DNA from: Paractinoplanes bogorensis
GTDB lineage: Bacteria; Actinomycetota; Actinomycetes; Mycobacteriales; Micromonosporaceae
Direction: 5' to 3'
NCBI RefSeq assembly: GCF_018829635.1
Contig: NZ_JAHKKG010000014.1
Coordinates: 62,001 to 126,000 of the forward strand
Length of the DNA stretch: 64,000 nucleotides
Shown here: positions 17,793-25,676 of the stretch, piece by piece
How positions within the stretch are numbered: the first letter of the stretch is position 1
Layout of the letters: each line of letters opens with the position of its first letter
Made by a program: the position numbers and the translations under genes
The notes under the pieces: generated by a model
Told to the model about the DNA's origin: nothing
What the model saw: the letters and a program-made list of their open reading frames with translations, nothing else
Database searches by the model: none

Positions 17793-18896
17793 GTGGATCG
17801 CCTGGTCGAGCAAGCCTGCGAGCTCATCGCGATCCCGTCCACGGCCGACCGCCCCGACCAGCTGGCAAGGGCCCTCGACTACGTGCTCAAGCAGGTCAGA
17901 GGCGATTTCGCCGTACGCCGGTTCGAGTCGAACGGCAAACCCAGCGCCCTCCTCCACCCGCCCGGCGCCGACGAGTTCCGGGTCATTCTCAACGCCCACC
18001 TCGACGTCGTCCCGGGCGCGCCCGAACAGTTCGTGCCGCGCGTCGAGGGTGACCGTCTCTACGGGCGCGGCGCCCACGACATGAAGGTCGCCGCCCTGGT
18101 CATGGCCGACGTGTTCGCCGAGCTGGCGCCGCACACCGGCACCATCGCCCTGCAACTGGTCACCGACGAGGAGGTGGGCGGCGAGGACGGCACGGCCCAT
18201 CAGCTCGCTCAGGGTGTGCGGGGCGGCTTCGTCGTCATCGGGGAGCAGAGCGGGCTGCGGATCGTCACCGAGTCGCGCGGGCTGGCTCACGTGCGGATCA
18301 CCGCGCGCGGGCGGGCGGCCCACGCCGCGTACCCCTGGCTCGGGGAGAACGCCCTGCTCACGGTGACCGAGGCGGTGGGCCGACTGCTGCACCGCTATCC
18401 GATCCCGGACAGCGAGGTGTGGCGGACGACCGTGAACGTCGCCCGCTTCGACACCTCCAACCGGGCCGTGAACCAGGTGCCGGACGAGGCGAGCGCGTGG
18501 CTCGACATCCGCTTTCCGGCCGAGGACACCGACTTCGCCGGCCGCACGAAAGAGCAGGTCGCGGCCCACCTGCAACACATCACCGGAATACAAGACGTCA
18601 CCGTCGAGGCGCTCGGCCACCCGCATCACGCCGACCCGGAGAGCCTCGAGGTCGGAGTGTTGCGGGCGGCCGCGCGCGACGAGGGCTACACGGGTGACCT
18701 GCTGGCCAAGCACGGCGCCGCCGACGGCCGCCACTACACAGCGGTAGGCGTCGACGCGGTCATCTTCGGCCCCGGCGGCAACGGCCAGCACGCGGCCGAC
18801 GAGTACGCCGACCTGACAACCTTGACCCCGTACCGGAACGCTCTCAGTTCCTTCCTGCAAGCCCTAACGACTGCAGAAAGCCCAACCCCGGACTAG
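17793..18896 (+). CDS. M20-family metallopeptidase/deacylase
   Basis: Zinc-dependent amidohydrolase of the ArgE/DapE/CPG2 group, 367 residues, cytoplasmic. Metal ligands and catalytic residues are present: NAHLDVVPG (His, catalytic Asp), GRGAHDMK (bridging Asp), TDEEVGGEDG (general-base Glu and ligand Glu), and a C-terminal FGPGGNGQHAADEY (His). The lid/dimerisation domain begins around 165 (GLAHVRITARGRAAHAAYP). Closest in look to succinyl-diaminopimelate desuccinylase-like M20 proteins, but no lysine-biosynthesis gene is nearby and substrate stays open. GTG start. Confidence 0.88.
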   Translation: MDRLVEQACELIAIPSTADRPDQLARALDYVLKQVRGDFAVRRFESNGKPSALLHPPGADEFRVILNAHLDVVPGAPEQFVPRVEGDRLYGRGAHDMKVAALVMADVFAELAPHTGTIALQLVTDEEVGGEDGTAHQLAQGVRGGFVVIGEQSGLRIVTESRGLAHVRITARGRAAHAAYPWLGENALLTVTEAVGRLLHRYPIPDSEVWRTTVNVARFDTSNRAVNQVPDEASAWLDIRFPAEDTDFAGRTKEQVAAHLQHITGIQDVTVEALGHPHHADPESLEVGVLRAAARDEGYTGDLLAKHGAADGRHYTAVGVDAVIFGPGGNGQHAADEYADLTTLTPYRNALSSFLQALTTAESPTPD

Positions 18897-18932
18897 CAAG
18901 CCCTAGCCTCACCCACCGCATCCACCACAGCG

Positions 18933-19004
18933 AGCTCAACCCACCACGTTAAGTCCGGGGAGGCGGCACAGCTCAACCCACCACGTTAAGTCCGGGGAGG
19001 CGGC
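18933..19004. repeat. 35-bp perfect direct repeat after the receiver gene
   Basis: 18933-18967 and 18970-19004 are identical (37-bp offset). On the minus strand the first copy begins at the base after the receiver gene's TGA, so the duplicated piece is that gene's immediate 3' untranslated sequence. No good hairpin forms within one unit. Confidence 0.95.
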
Positions 19005-19466
19005 TCAGTTGGCCATCAACAACCAGCGGACGCGGCGGACCAATTCGGCCGGGTTGAACGGCTTGACCAGGTAGTCGTCGGCGCCCACGGTCATGCCGAG
19101 GTCGATGTCGACCTGGCGGGAGTGGCCGCTCATCATCAGCACCGGGATGGCCGCCGTGTCGGCCGACGAGTGCAGCTCGTAGCAGACGCTGAGGCCGTCC
19201 AGGCCGGGCATCGAGATGTCCAGGACCAGCATGTCGGGCTGCTCGGTGACCACCATGCGCAGCGCCGAGGCGCCGTTGTCGGCCGTGATCACGCGGTAGC
19301 CGGCGGCGACCAGCTTGGTGGTGACCATGTCGACCATGTCCGGGTCGTCGTCGACGACCAGGATCGTGGGCTCGGCGAGCTCGGTGACCCAGTCCGCGAC
19401 CGGCGCCGGGTGGCTGACCTGCGGCGCGATGAACTCGGGAACCACGGATACCGCTGCTCCGACCAT
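19005..19466 (-). CDS. Single-domain response regulator
   Basis: 153 residues: about 30 unstructured N-terminal residues, then one CheY-like receiver. ILVVDDDPDM (acidic pocket), MLVLDISMPGLDG (phospho-acceptor Asp), MMSGHS (Ser at the switch Thr/Ser) and YLVKPF (Lys) are all present; there is no output domain. Such receivers act by protein contact or in phosphorelays. ATG at 19466 has GGGGAG six bases upstream; the open frame further upstream is Arg-rich and unlikely to be translated. No histidine kinase is adjacent. Confidence 0.92.
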   Translation of the reverse strand: MVGAAVSVVPEFIAPQVSHPAPVADWVTELAEPTILVVDDDPDMVDMVTTKLVAAGYRVITADNGASALRMVVTEQPDMLVLDISMPGLDGLSVCYELHSSADTAAIPVLMMSGHSRQVDIDLGMTVGADDYLVKPFNPAELVRRVRWLLMAN

Positions 19467-19576
19467 TGATCTCTCCCCTTGACCCTCGGTTGGTTTTCGT
19501 CGAGCGGAGGCACCATCGGCGCCTGGGGAGAAGCTGGGAGAAGTTCGCGGGGTGCAGGCCGGTTGCAAGGGGAGAC

Positions 19577-19618
19577 AAAGAAAATGGCGGAGCCTCTCCT
19601 TGTGGGAGGGACCCCGCC
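19577..19618 (-). terminator. Rho-independent terminator with U-tract
   Basis: On the minus strand, arms 19618-19605 and 19599-19586 pair over 14 positions with two G-U pairs and one mismatch, followed by ATTTTCTTTG. It closes the sulfotransferase/beta-propeller unit and is one of the few hairpins here with a real U-tract. Confidence 0.75.
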
Positions 19619-19749
19619 ACCGACGGTGCGGCCGTTTTTCCGCGCGCACCTGGCGTCGGTTCTCAAGCTAGGGGGCGGCATCGATCACCGGGCATCCGCC
19701 CCCGCCGATCGTGATCGCGCGCACACCCGGAACTACCTGCGGTAACTCG

Positions 19750-20661
19750 TCAGATCAGTTCTGTGCGCAGGTCGTGTGCGCCGTCCGGCCGGGTGGCCTC
19801 GTAGTACACGCGTCGTTCCCCGTCGGGCAGCTCGACAAGGCTCAGGTAGCGCAGGCCGTGGGGCGGATGAGGGCTGCCCAGCGGCTCGCCCTCGGAGGCG
19901 GTCAGCGGGCCGAAGCTGCCGTCGTCGAGGCGCTTGCCGCGGGCCACACCGGTCCGTTCCTCCCAGTTCTCGCCGGCCGTCGCGCGCCCGTCGTAGGCCA
20001 CGGTGATCTCGTCGCCGTCGACCGAGACCGACGACACCCGTACACCGCGGGCGTCCCATTCCCCCGTACGACCGGCCAGCGCCGTGCCCCGCCACGTCCA
20101 GTGCACGCCGTCGGGGCTGGTCGCGTACTCGGTCGTCATCCGGTCGGCGTCGTCCCAGCTCTCCAGCGGGTGCACCGAGGCCCACAGATGCCACCCGTAC
20201 GCGTCGTGGTGCAGCACCGGATCCTTCACGCCGGCCGTCTCGTCACCGGCCAGTACGACCCGCGGGGTGGCCGTGGCCAGGCCCTCCGGGGTGTCCGCCT
20301 CGAGCAGTTCGACCCGCCAGTGCTTGGTGCCGGGCGTCGCGGCGCTCACGTAGAGCCGCCACCGCCCGTCCGGCGTGTGCACCAGGGCGGGCCGTTCCAG
20401 CGACTCGGCGCCGAACCTGTCCTTGGTCACCTCGGTCACGGTCTCGAAGTTCACCCCGTCGGCCGAGCGGGCCACCACGTTGCTGATCCCCCGGCCCTCG
20501 CCGATCGGGAGCCGCACCCGGTAGGCCAGGTAGACGTGACCCTCCGCGACGATCGAGCTGGGCGCGCCGGACCAGGCCCCCGGTTCGTCACTGGGCGGCT
20601 CGACCACGACGACGGCGTCGTCCCAGCGGGGCAGGGGCAGGGTCGTGAATCCCGTGGACAA
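19750..20661 (-). CDS. Five-bladed beta-propeller protein (GH43/GH32-like fold)
   Basis: 303 residues with recurring blade strands typical of glycosidase propellers: HVYLAYRVRLP, VARSADGVNFETV, RPALVHTPDGRWRLYVS, KDPVLHHDAYGWHLWASV, EYATSPDGVHWTWRG, RYLSLVELPDGERRVYYEA. No signal peptide, so cytoplasmic if the start is right. The Asp/Glu triad of GH43 cannot be placed with certainty, so hydrolase activity is unproven. TTG at 20661 with GGAG five bases upstream decides the start. It lies 24 bases after a sulfotransferase gene; a role in processing a sulfated or sugar substrate together is inference. Confidence 0.65.
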   Translation of the reverse strand: MSTGFTTLPLPRWDDAVVVVEPPSDEPGAWSGAPSSIVAEGHVYLAYRVRLPIGEGRGISNVVARSADGVNFETVTEVTKDRFGAESLERPALVHTPDGRWRLYVSAATPGTKHWRVELLEADTPEGLATATPRVVLAGDETAGVKDPVLHHDAYGWHLWASVHPLESWDDADRMTTEYATSPDGVHWTWRGTALAGRTGEWDARGVRVSSVSVDGDEITVAYDGRATAGENWEERTGVARGKRLDDGSFGPLTASEGEPLGSPHPPHGLRYLSLVELPDGERRVYYEATRPDGAHDLRTELI

Positions 20662-20685
20662 ATCGGCTCCAATACCTATGAGTAC

Positions 20686-21618
20686 TCATGCGACGGCGTG
20701 TCGGTCGACCGCGAGCCAGTCCTCGTAGGACTCGCCGGTCACCTGGGACAACAGGGCTATGTCGTCAACGAACAAGGGCAGCAGTGCGGCTCTCTCCTCG
20801 GGCGTGGTGACCGGCCGGGTTCCATGCTTGCGGTGCAGCAGGGTCAGCAGCGGCCCGCGGGCGGCCAGGCGCAGCGGCACCGGGAAGCGATGCCCGAACG
20901 TACCTCCCGTACGCAGGAGAAGGCGCAGAACCCGGTTCAGATCGTTGTCCTCGACCACGTGCCGGTTCACGTTCTCGCGTGGCACGGCGGTCAGCACGCC
21001 GGTGCGGACGCCGAGGAACGCGCAGACCCGGTCGAGCGTCGCCGCGGGCTGGTCCTTGAGCTCCTTGTAGCGCAGCAGCAGCACCTGCTCGCGCGGGAAG
21101 TGCTCGAAGAGGTGGCGCACCTGCTCGCCGTACTTCCCGAGGCCGGTGTAGTGCCAGAACGCGGCCCAGCCGGCGGCGACCCGGGCGGGCTCGGCCCGGC
21201 AGGCGGTCAGGAAGTCGGCCTCGGGCTCGAGCCCAGCGTTCCACAGATGGGTCCAGTTGGAGTGGGCCCGGTCGACCGGGTCACGCAGCAGAACGACGAG
21301 CCGGGCCGAGGGCACCAGCGACTTGATCCGCTCGTGGGCGCCGAGGTCGTGCAGATAGAACGGGGTGGCCTCGCCGCGCAGCGTGCCGGCCGGGGCCGGG
21401 TCGAACAGCGCCTCGTAGTCGGATTGCCGCCACACGTGCTCCTGGTAGGTCTGCACGTCGCCGGGACCGCCGCGGGCCGGGGGCGGGCCGTCGGAGAGGA
21501 AGAACTTGGGCTCCTTGACGGTCGGCAGGAACAGCTCGGGGTGGCCCACCAGCGCGGCGTGCAGCGCGGTCGTGCCGGCCTTCGGCACACCGGCGATCAG
21601 GAAGTCGGGAAGTGCCAT
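20686..21618 (-). CDS. PAPS-dependent sulfotransferase
   Basis: 310 residues of the sulfotransferase fold. AGVPKAGTTALHAAL is the 5'-phosphosulfate loop; LRDPVDRAHSNW is the 3'-phosphate-binding motif with its Arg and Ser; KEPKFFLSD follows the first motif as in heparan-type and bacterial (Stf-like) enzymes. Transfers sulfate from PAPS to a hydroxyl of a carbohydrate, lipid or small molecule; acceptor unknown. ATG at 21618 with GGAGGGA nearby. It is the first gene of a two-gene unit and lies a few hundred bases from the polysaccharide locus, so an exopolysaccharide acceptor is conceivable. Confidence 0.88.
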   Translation of the reverse strand: MALPDFLIAGVPKAGTTALHAALVGHPELFLPTVKEPKFFLSDGPPPARGGPGDVQTYQEHVWRQSDYEALFDPAPAGTLRGEATPFYLHDLGAHERIKSLVPSARLVVLLRDPVDRAHSNWTHLWNAGLEPEADFLTACRAEPARVAAGWAAFWHYTGLGKYGEQVRHLFEHFPREQVLLLRYKELKDQPAATLDRVCAFLGVRTGVLTAVPRENVNRHVVEDNDLNRVLRLLLRTGGTFGHRFPVPLRLAARGPLLTLLHRKHGTRPVTTPEERAALLPLFVDDIALLSQVTGESYEDWLAVDRHAVA

Positions 21619-21691
21619 GGAAGTCCCTCCTGTCGTGCGGAGACATCGCGGAGCTGCGATTACTCGCTCGAAGTGAGACTTAGCCTACAGA

Positions 21692-21859
21692 TCAGGTAGG
21701 TTTTCGCGACCCCGGGCTCAGCAGCCGGCGCCACCACGACGCGCGGCGGAACCGCGGGCACATCTCAGGCCCGCACAGACCGCACTCGGTGCCCGGCCGG
21801 TAATGCTCGTGGGCGCCAATGGCATGCCCGCAGACACACGTTGCTTCATCAGCGTTCAT
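21692..21859 (-). CDS. Small Cys/His-rich protein, putative zinc ribbon
   Basis: A 55-residue frame: TCVCGHAIGAHEHYRPGTEC, then GLCG and PEMCPRF, and a basic Trp-containing tail (RRASWWRRLL). The spacing CxCGHx4HxH...CxxCG...C is a clear metal-binding pattern, and similar short proteins with HEHYRxGTxC occur in actinobacteria as I recall. ATG at 21859, stop at 21692, same direction as and 73 bases upstream of the sulfotransferase gene. Ribosome site weak (GGTGAG close to the ATG). Function unknown. Confidence 0.65.
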   Translation of the reverse strand: MNADEATCVCGHAIGAHEHYRPGTECGLCGPEMCPRFRRASWWRRLLSPGSRKPT

Positions 21860-22362
21860 CGTCTCACCAACGGTAAGGCGGCCCGGAGGCTACGGGGGCT
21901 CGGCGGATTACCGCCCGGAGTCGATACATACCCAGCTCAGAGCCGTGCGACCCATCGATGGACCGGCAACCGGTTTGCAACCGTTTCAGCACGCAGAGTG
22001 ATGTCCGCATTCGGTGACCCAATTCACTGCGTGTAATCCGGCATACCTGACTCGCCCGATTAGCCCATCTAAACCAGCCTATGGCGGACTTGTCACCTTC
22101 ATGGGTGACGCGCCATCCAGCCACCGATATGTCCATAACCTGCGGTAACGATGTGACGAAAATCTGCCGCAGTTGCCCGTGTGAATACACCGCGGTCATC
22201 CGGTTGGCGACAATGATCCACCCAGCCGCCCCTACGCTGTCTTTTCGGTCAGTTGACGCTTGGTAGCGACTTGCTACGTTGGTCGACAGAAGCGAACGCC
22301 CTACGCTTCTTGCCGTTGGATATACCGACCGAACCGCAATGCCGCCCCGGGAAGGGACCGAC
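21860..22362. other. 503-bp intergenic region upstream of the glycosyltransferases
   Basis: Lower G+C than its surroundings and without a credible gene; short open frames at 22081-22266 and 21803-22036 have no family features. It contains the predicted promoter at 22253-22280 and ends with GAAGGGA before the ATG at 22363. Confidence 0.6.
22253..22280 (+). promoter_or_regulatory. Predicted sigma-70-type promoter of the polysaccharide genes
   Basis: TTGACG at 22253-22258, 16 bases, then TACGTT at 22275-22280 (fits the actinobacterial TAnnnT -10). Predicted start near 22287 gives a leader of about 75 bases. Confidence 0.5.
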
Positions 22363-23286
22363 ATGGAGTTTTCGACGCCCGCCGCGAACACGTGGGGTGA
22401 CGGAGGTACGTCACCGAAAGTAAGCGTGGTGATTCCGACCCTCAACGAGGAGCGCAATCTCCCGCACGTGTTCGCCAAGCTGCCGGCGAACATCGACGAG
22501 GTCGTCCTGGTCGACGGCGGCTCGAAGGACCGGACCGTCGAGGTCGCCCGTGAGCTGCGCCCCGACGTCGTCGTGGTGCACCAGACCCGTACCGGCAAGG
22601 GCAATGCTCTGGCTTGTGGCTTCGCCGCCTGCACCGGCGACATCATCGTGATGATCGACGCCGACGGCTCGACCGACCCGGCCGAGATCCCGCTGTTCGT
22701 GCAGAAGCTGACCGACGGCGCCGACTTCGTGAAGGGCAGCCGGTTCAACCACGGCGGTCACAGCCACGACATCACCAAGCTCCGCAAGCTCGGCAACGAC
22801 GGGCTCAACCTGGTCGTGAACGTGCTGTTCGGCACCAAGTTCACCGACCTCTGCTACGGCTACAACGCGTTCTGGGCGACCGTCGTGCCGGTGCTCGACC
22901 TCCCCGACGTGCGGCTGCCGAAGAAGACCGACGGCACCAAGCACTGGGGCGACGGCTTCGAGATCGAGACGATGATCAACATCCGGGCCGCGGTCGACGG
23001 GATGAAGGTCGGCGAGGTCGGCAGCATCGAGCACCGCCGCATCCACGGCGAGACCAACCTCAACACGTTCCGCGACGGCTTCCGCGTGCTCCGCACGATC
23101 TTCAGCGAGTACGGCCGCATGCGCCGCCAGAAGCGTTCCGGCGTGCAGCGTCCGGGTGGCGTGATCGTGCACCAGCAGCCGGGCCGCCGCACCCACGGCG
23201 TGCCGAGCACCCCCGCGCCGGCCCCCGCCGAGCGCCCGCGTGACGAGGTCGGCGCCGCGAGCACCGACATCAACCGGCTGGGCTGA
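22363..23286 (+). CDS. GT2 glycosyltransferase (polyprenyl-phosphate sugar type)
   Basis: 307-residue inverting GT-A glycosyltransferase resembling dolichyl-phosphate mannosyltransferases: VSVVIPTLNEERNLPHV, VDGGSKDRTVEVA, GKGNALACGFAACTGDIIVMIDADGS (DAD metal motif), DFVKGSRF and FTDLCYGYNAFW. Residues after about 260 are a Pro/Arg-rich tail without membrane helices. Likely builds a lipid-linked sugar or starts a glycan. ATG at 22363 has AAGGG upstream and follows a predicted promoter. First gene of a rightward series of four. Confidence 0.88.
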   Translation: MEFSTPAANTWGDGGTSPKVSVVIPTLNEERNLPHVFAKLPANIDEVVLVDGGSKDRTVEVARELRPDVVVVHQTRTGKGNALACGFAACTGDIIVMIDADGSTDPAEIPLFVQKLTDGADFVKGSRFNHGGHSHDITKLRKLGNDGLNLVVNVLFGTKFTDLCYGYNAFWATVVPVLDLPDVRLPKKTDGTKHWGDGFEIETMINIRAAVDGMKVGEVGSIEHRRIHGETNLNTFRDGFRVLRTIFSEYGRMRRQKRSGVQRPGGVIVHQQPGRRTHGVPSTPAPAPAERPRDEVGAASTDINRLG

Positions 23287-23331
23287 CTCCCCCGAGACCC
23301 GTCCCCACCCCTCGCTCCAGGAGACGCTCCC

Positions 23332-24291
23332 GTGGATTCCACCCCCCTCGACACGACCATCGTGATCCCGACCCATACGGAAGAACGCTGGTCCTCGCTC
23401 GTCCGGACGGTCGCCTGCGCCAAGTCGCAGGAGATCGAGCCGGCCGAGGTCGTCGTGGTCGTCGATCACAACCCCGACCTGTTCCGCCGCATCCAGCGGG
23501 ACCTGCCGGGGGTGACCGTCCTCGAGAACGCCTACGCCAAGGGCGTCTCCGGCAACCGCAACACCGGCGCCTTCCACGCGAAGACCGCCCTCGTCGCCTT
23601 CATGGACGACGACATCACGGCCGGGCCGGACTGGCTCGGCCGGCTGATCCAGCCGTTCACCGACCCGAAGGTGGTCGGCACCGGCGGCGGCATCGAGCCC
23701 GCCTGGGAGGGCCCGGCCCCCCGCTGGATGCCCGCGGAGTTCCTGTGGGCGGTCGGTGGCTCGTACGCCGGCATGCCCACCGAGACGTCCCCGATCCGCA
23801 ACGTCTGGTCGGCGAGCATGGTGGTGCGCCGCGAGACGTTCGACGCCGTCGGCGGCTTCCGGGTCGGCTTCGGCAAGCTGGGCGACCGCAACCGGCCCGA
23901 AGACACCGAGCTCTGCCTGCGGATGAGCGCGCACGACGGCGGCCACTGGATGTACGTGCCGGCCGCGATGATCCGGCACGAGGTGCCCGCGAACCGCTCG
24001 ACGTTCCCCTGGTTCGTCAAGCGCTGCTACGCCGAGGGCCGGGGCAAGGTGCAGATGGCCGGCCTCGACGACGGCGGCAGCGACACCCTGGGCGCCGAAC
24101 GCTCCTACCTGTGGTCGCTGCCCAAGGCGGCGCTGCGCAACCTGGGCGCCGGCCTGACCGGCAAGGGCGCCGACAACTTCCTGCGCGCCGGCGGCATCGT
24201 CGCCGGCGTGGCCGCGGCCGGCTGGGGCGGCGTCGTCGAGACCGTGGCCGCCAAGCGCGCCCCGAAGACCAAGCTGGAGCCCGCCCGATGA
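23332..24291 (+). CDS. GT2 glycosyltransferase
   Basis: 319 residues: TTIVIPTHTEERWSSLVRTV, VVVDHNPDLF, GVSGNRNTGAFHAKTALVAFMDDDI (DDD metal motif), NVWSASMVVRRETFDAVGGF and NRPEDTELCLRM (ED general-base region). Resembles family 2 enzymes that extend exopolysaccharides. A weakly hydrophobic segment near the C terminus (AGGIVAGVAAAGWGG) may touch the membrane. GTG at 23332 with AGGAGA upstream. Its stop overlaps the next start (ATGA). Confidence 0.88.
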   Translation: MDSTPLDTTIVIPTHTEERWSSLVRTVACAKSQEIEPAEVVVVVDHNPDLFRRIQRDLPGVTVLENAYAKGVSGNRNTGAFHAKTALVAFMDDDITAGPDWLGRLIQPFTDPKVVGTGGGIEPAWEGPAPRWMPAEFLWAVGGSYAGMPTETSPIRNVWSASMVVRRETFDAVGGFRVGFGKLGDRNRPEDTELCLRMSAHDGGHWMYVPAAMIRHEVPANRSTFPWFVKRCYAEGRGKVQMAGLDDGGSDTLGAERSYLWSLPKAALRNLGAGLTGKGADNFLRAGGIVAGVAAAGWGGVVETVAAKRAPKTKLEPAR

Positions 24292-25610
24292 GTGCGCCCA
24301 TCATCCCCGCTCAGCGGACCGCGCCCGACAACACCGTGCCGGGTATCGTCCGCGACCTCGAGCTCTCCGAGCCGCTGCTGACCATCCCGGCCGTGCAGCC
24401 CGACGGCCGCCGCGCCGAGCAGGTGTGGCTGCTGGTCCGCCTGTTCTCCGAGCCGCTCGGCTTCCTGCTGCTCGACATCCCGGCGGCCGGGTTGACCCCG
24501 CAGGATCTGGCCGCGGCCGTCGAGGCCGAAATGGGCGACGCCGTCCGCGAGCGGATCGGGGCCGATGTCCCGCTGCACGGCCTCAATCCGGCCAGCGAGC
24601 CCGAGTTCCTGGCCCAGCGCCGGGCCGTGCTCACCACCGCCCCGCACATCACGGTGGTGGTCTGCACCCGCGAGCACCCGGACGAACTGACCAAGTGCCT
24701 CGACAGCCTGCTCGCCCAGGAATACCCGGCGTTCCGCGTCCTGGTCGTCGACAACGCCCCGGTCAGCGGCCGGACGGCCGAGGTGGCCCAGGCCGCCGCG
24801 GCCCGCGGCCCGGTCGACTACATCGTCGAGCCCAAGGCCGGCCTGTCGTTCGCCCGCAACACCGCGGTCAAGGCCGCGCCGGGTCAGATCCTGGCCTGGC
24901 TCGACGACGACGAGGTGGCCGACCCGCACTGGCTGGCCGAGGTGGCCCGGGCGCTGCACGAGCACCCGGACGCCGACGTGATCTCGGGCGTCATCGTCCC
25001 GGCCGAACTCGAGACCAAGGCGCAGGTCTGGTTCGAGCAGTTCGGCGGGCACAGCAAGGGCCGCGGGTTCAAGCCGGACGAGTTCGGCCCGCACACCAGG
25101 CACGTGCAGAGCCCGCTCTACCCGCTGCCGCCGTTCGGCACCGGCGCCAACATGACCTTCCGGCCCGGCGTCATCGAGCGGATCGGCCTGTTCGACACCG
25201 CGCTCGGCGCCGGCACCCCGGCCATGGGTTCGGAAGACACGCTGGCCTTCACCCAGGTGCTGCTGACCGGCGGCACGATCGTCTACCAGCCGAGCGCGAT
25301 CACCCGGCACTACCACCGGCGCGATCTCGAGGGCCTGCGCAAGCAGATGGTCGGCTACGGCACCGGGCTGGTGGCGGCGTACACCAGCCTGCTGATGTCC
25401 CGCCCGGCACTGATCTTCCCGCTGATCCGGCTGGCGCCGGGCGCACTGAAGGACATGACCGGAAAGGACACTGCCCGAACTGCGACGATTCGCGAGGACT
25501 TCCCTCAGGAACTGCTCTCGGCGAACCGTCGTGGCATGCTGGCGGGGCCGCGAGCCTACTTCACATCACGCCGCGCGGCACGGGCTAAGGTACGCGCCGA
25601 GCAGGCTTAG
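24288..25610 (+). CDS. GT2 glycosyltransferase with N-terminal extension
   Basis: 440 residues. The first 120 form an extra domain (EQVWLLVRLFSEPLGFLLLDI, DLAAAVEAEMGDAVRERI). The GT-A domain follows: HITVVVCTREHPDELTKCLD, VLVVDNAP, GLSFARNTAVKAAPGQILAWLDDDEV (DDD), GTGANMTFRPGVIERIGLFD, GSEDTLAFTQVL (ED) and a C-terminal helical part YGTGLVAAYTSLL. Start overlaps the preceding stop, so synthesis is coupled to the preceding transferase. The N-terminal extension is also seen in actinobacterial relatives, as far as I recall, and may be a partner-binding domain. Confidence 0.87.
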   Translation: MSAPIIPAQRTAPDNTVPGIVRDLELSEPLLTIPAVQPDGRRAEQVWLLVRLFSEPLGFLLLDIPAAGLTPQDLAAAVEAEMGDAVRERIGADVPLHGLNPASEPEFLAQRRAVLTTAPHITVVVCTREHPDELTKCLDSLLAQEYPAFRVLVVDNAPVSGRTAEVAQAAAARGPVDYIVEPKAGLSFARNTAVKAAPGQILAWLDDDEVADPHWLAEVARALHEHPDADVISGVIVPAELETKAQVWFEQFGGHSKGRGFKPDEFGPHTRHVQSPLYPLPPFGTGANMTFRPGVIERIGLFDTALGAGTPAMGSEDTLAFTQVLLTGGTIVYQPSAITRHYHRRDLEGLRKQMVGYGTGLVAAYTSLLMSRPALIFPLIRLAPGALKDMTGKDTARTATIREDFPQELLSANRRGMLAGPRAYFTSRRAARAKVRAEQA

Positions 25611-25676
25611 AAACATCGACCGGTCGCGTTGCCCTTTGACGTTCCCGGCGGTACCGCACACGGAGGACCGGAACCA

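Noticed and set aside
22081..22266. 61-codon plus-strand frame upstream of the glycosyltransferases
   Set aside because: Lower G+C, no coding bias at third positions, and it overlaps the predicted promoter.
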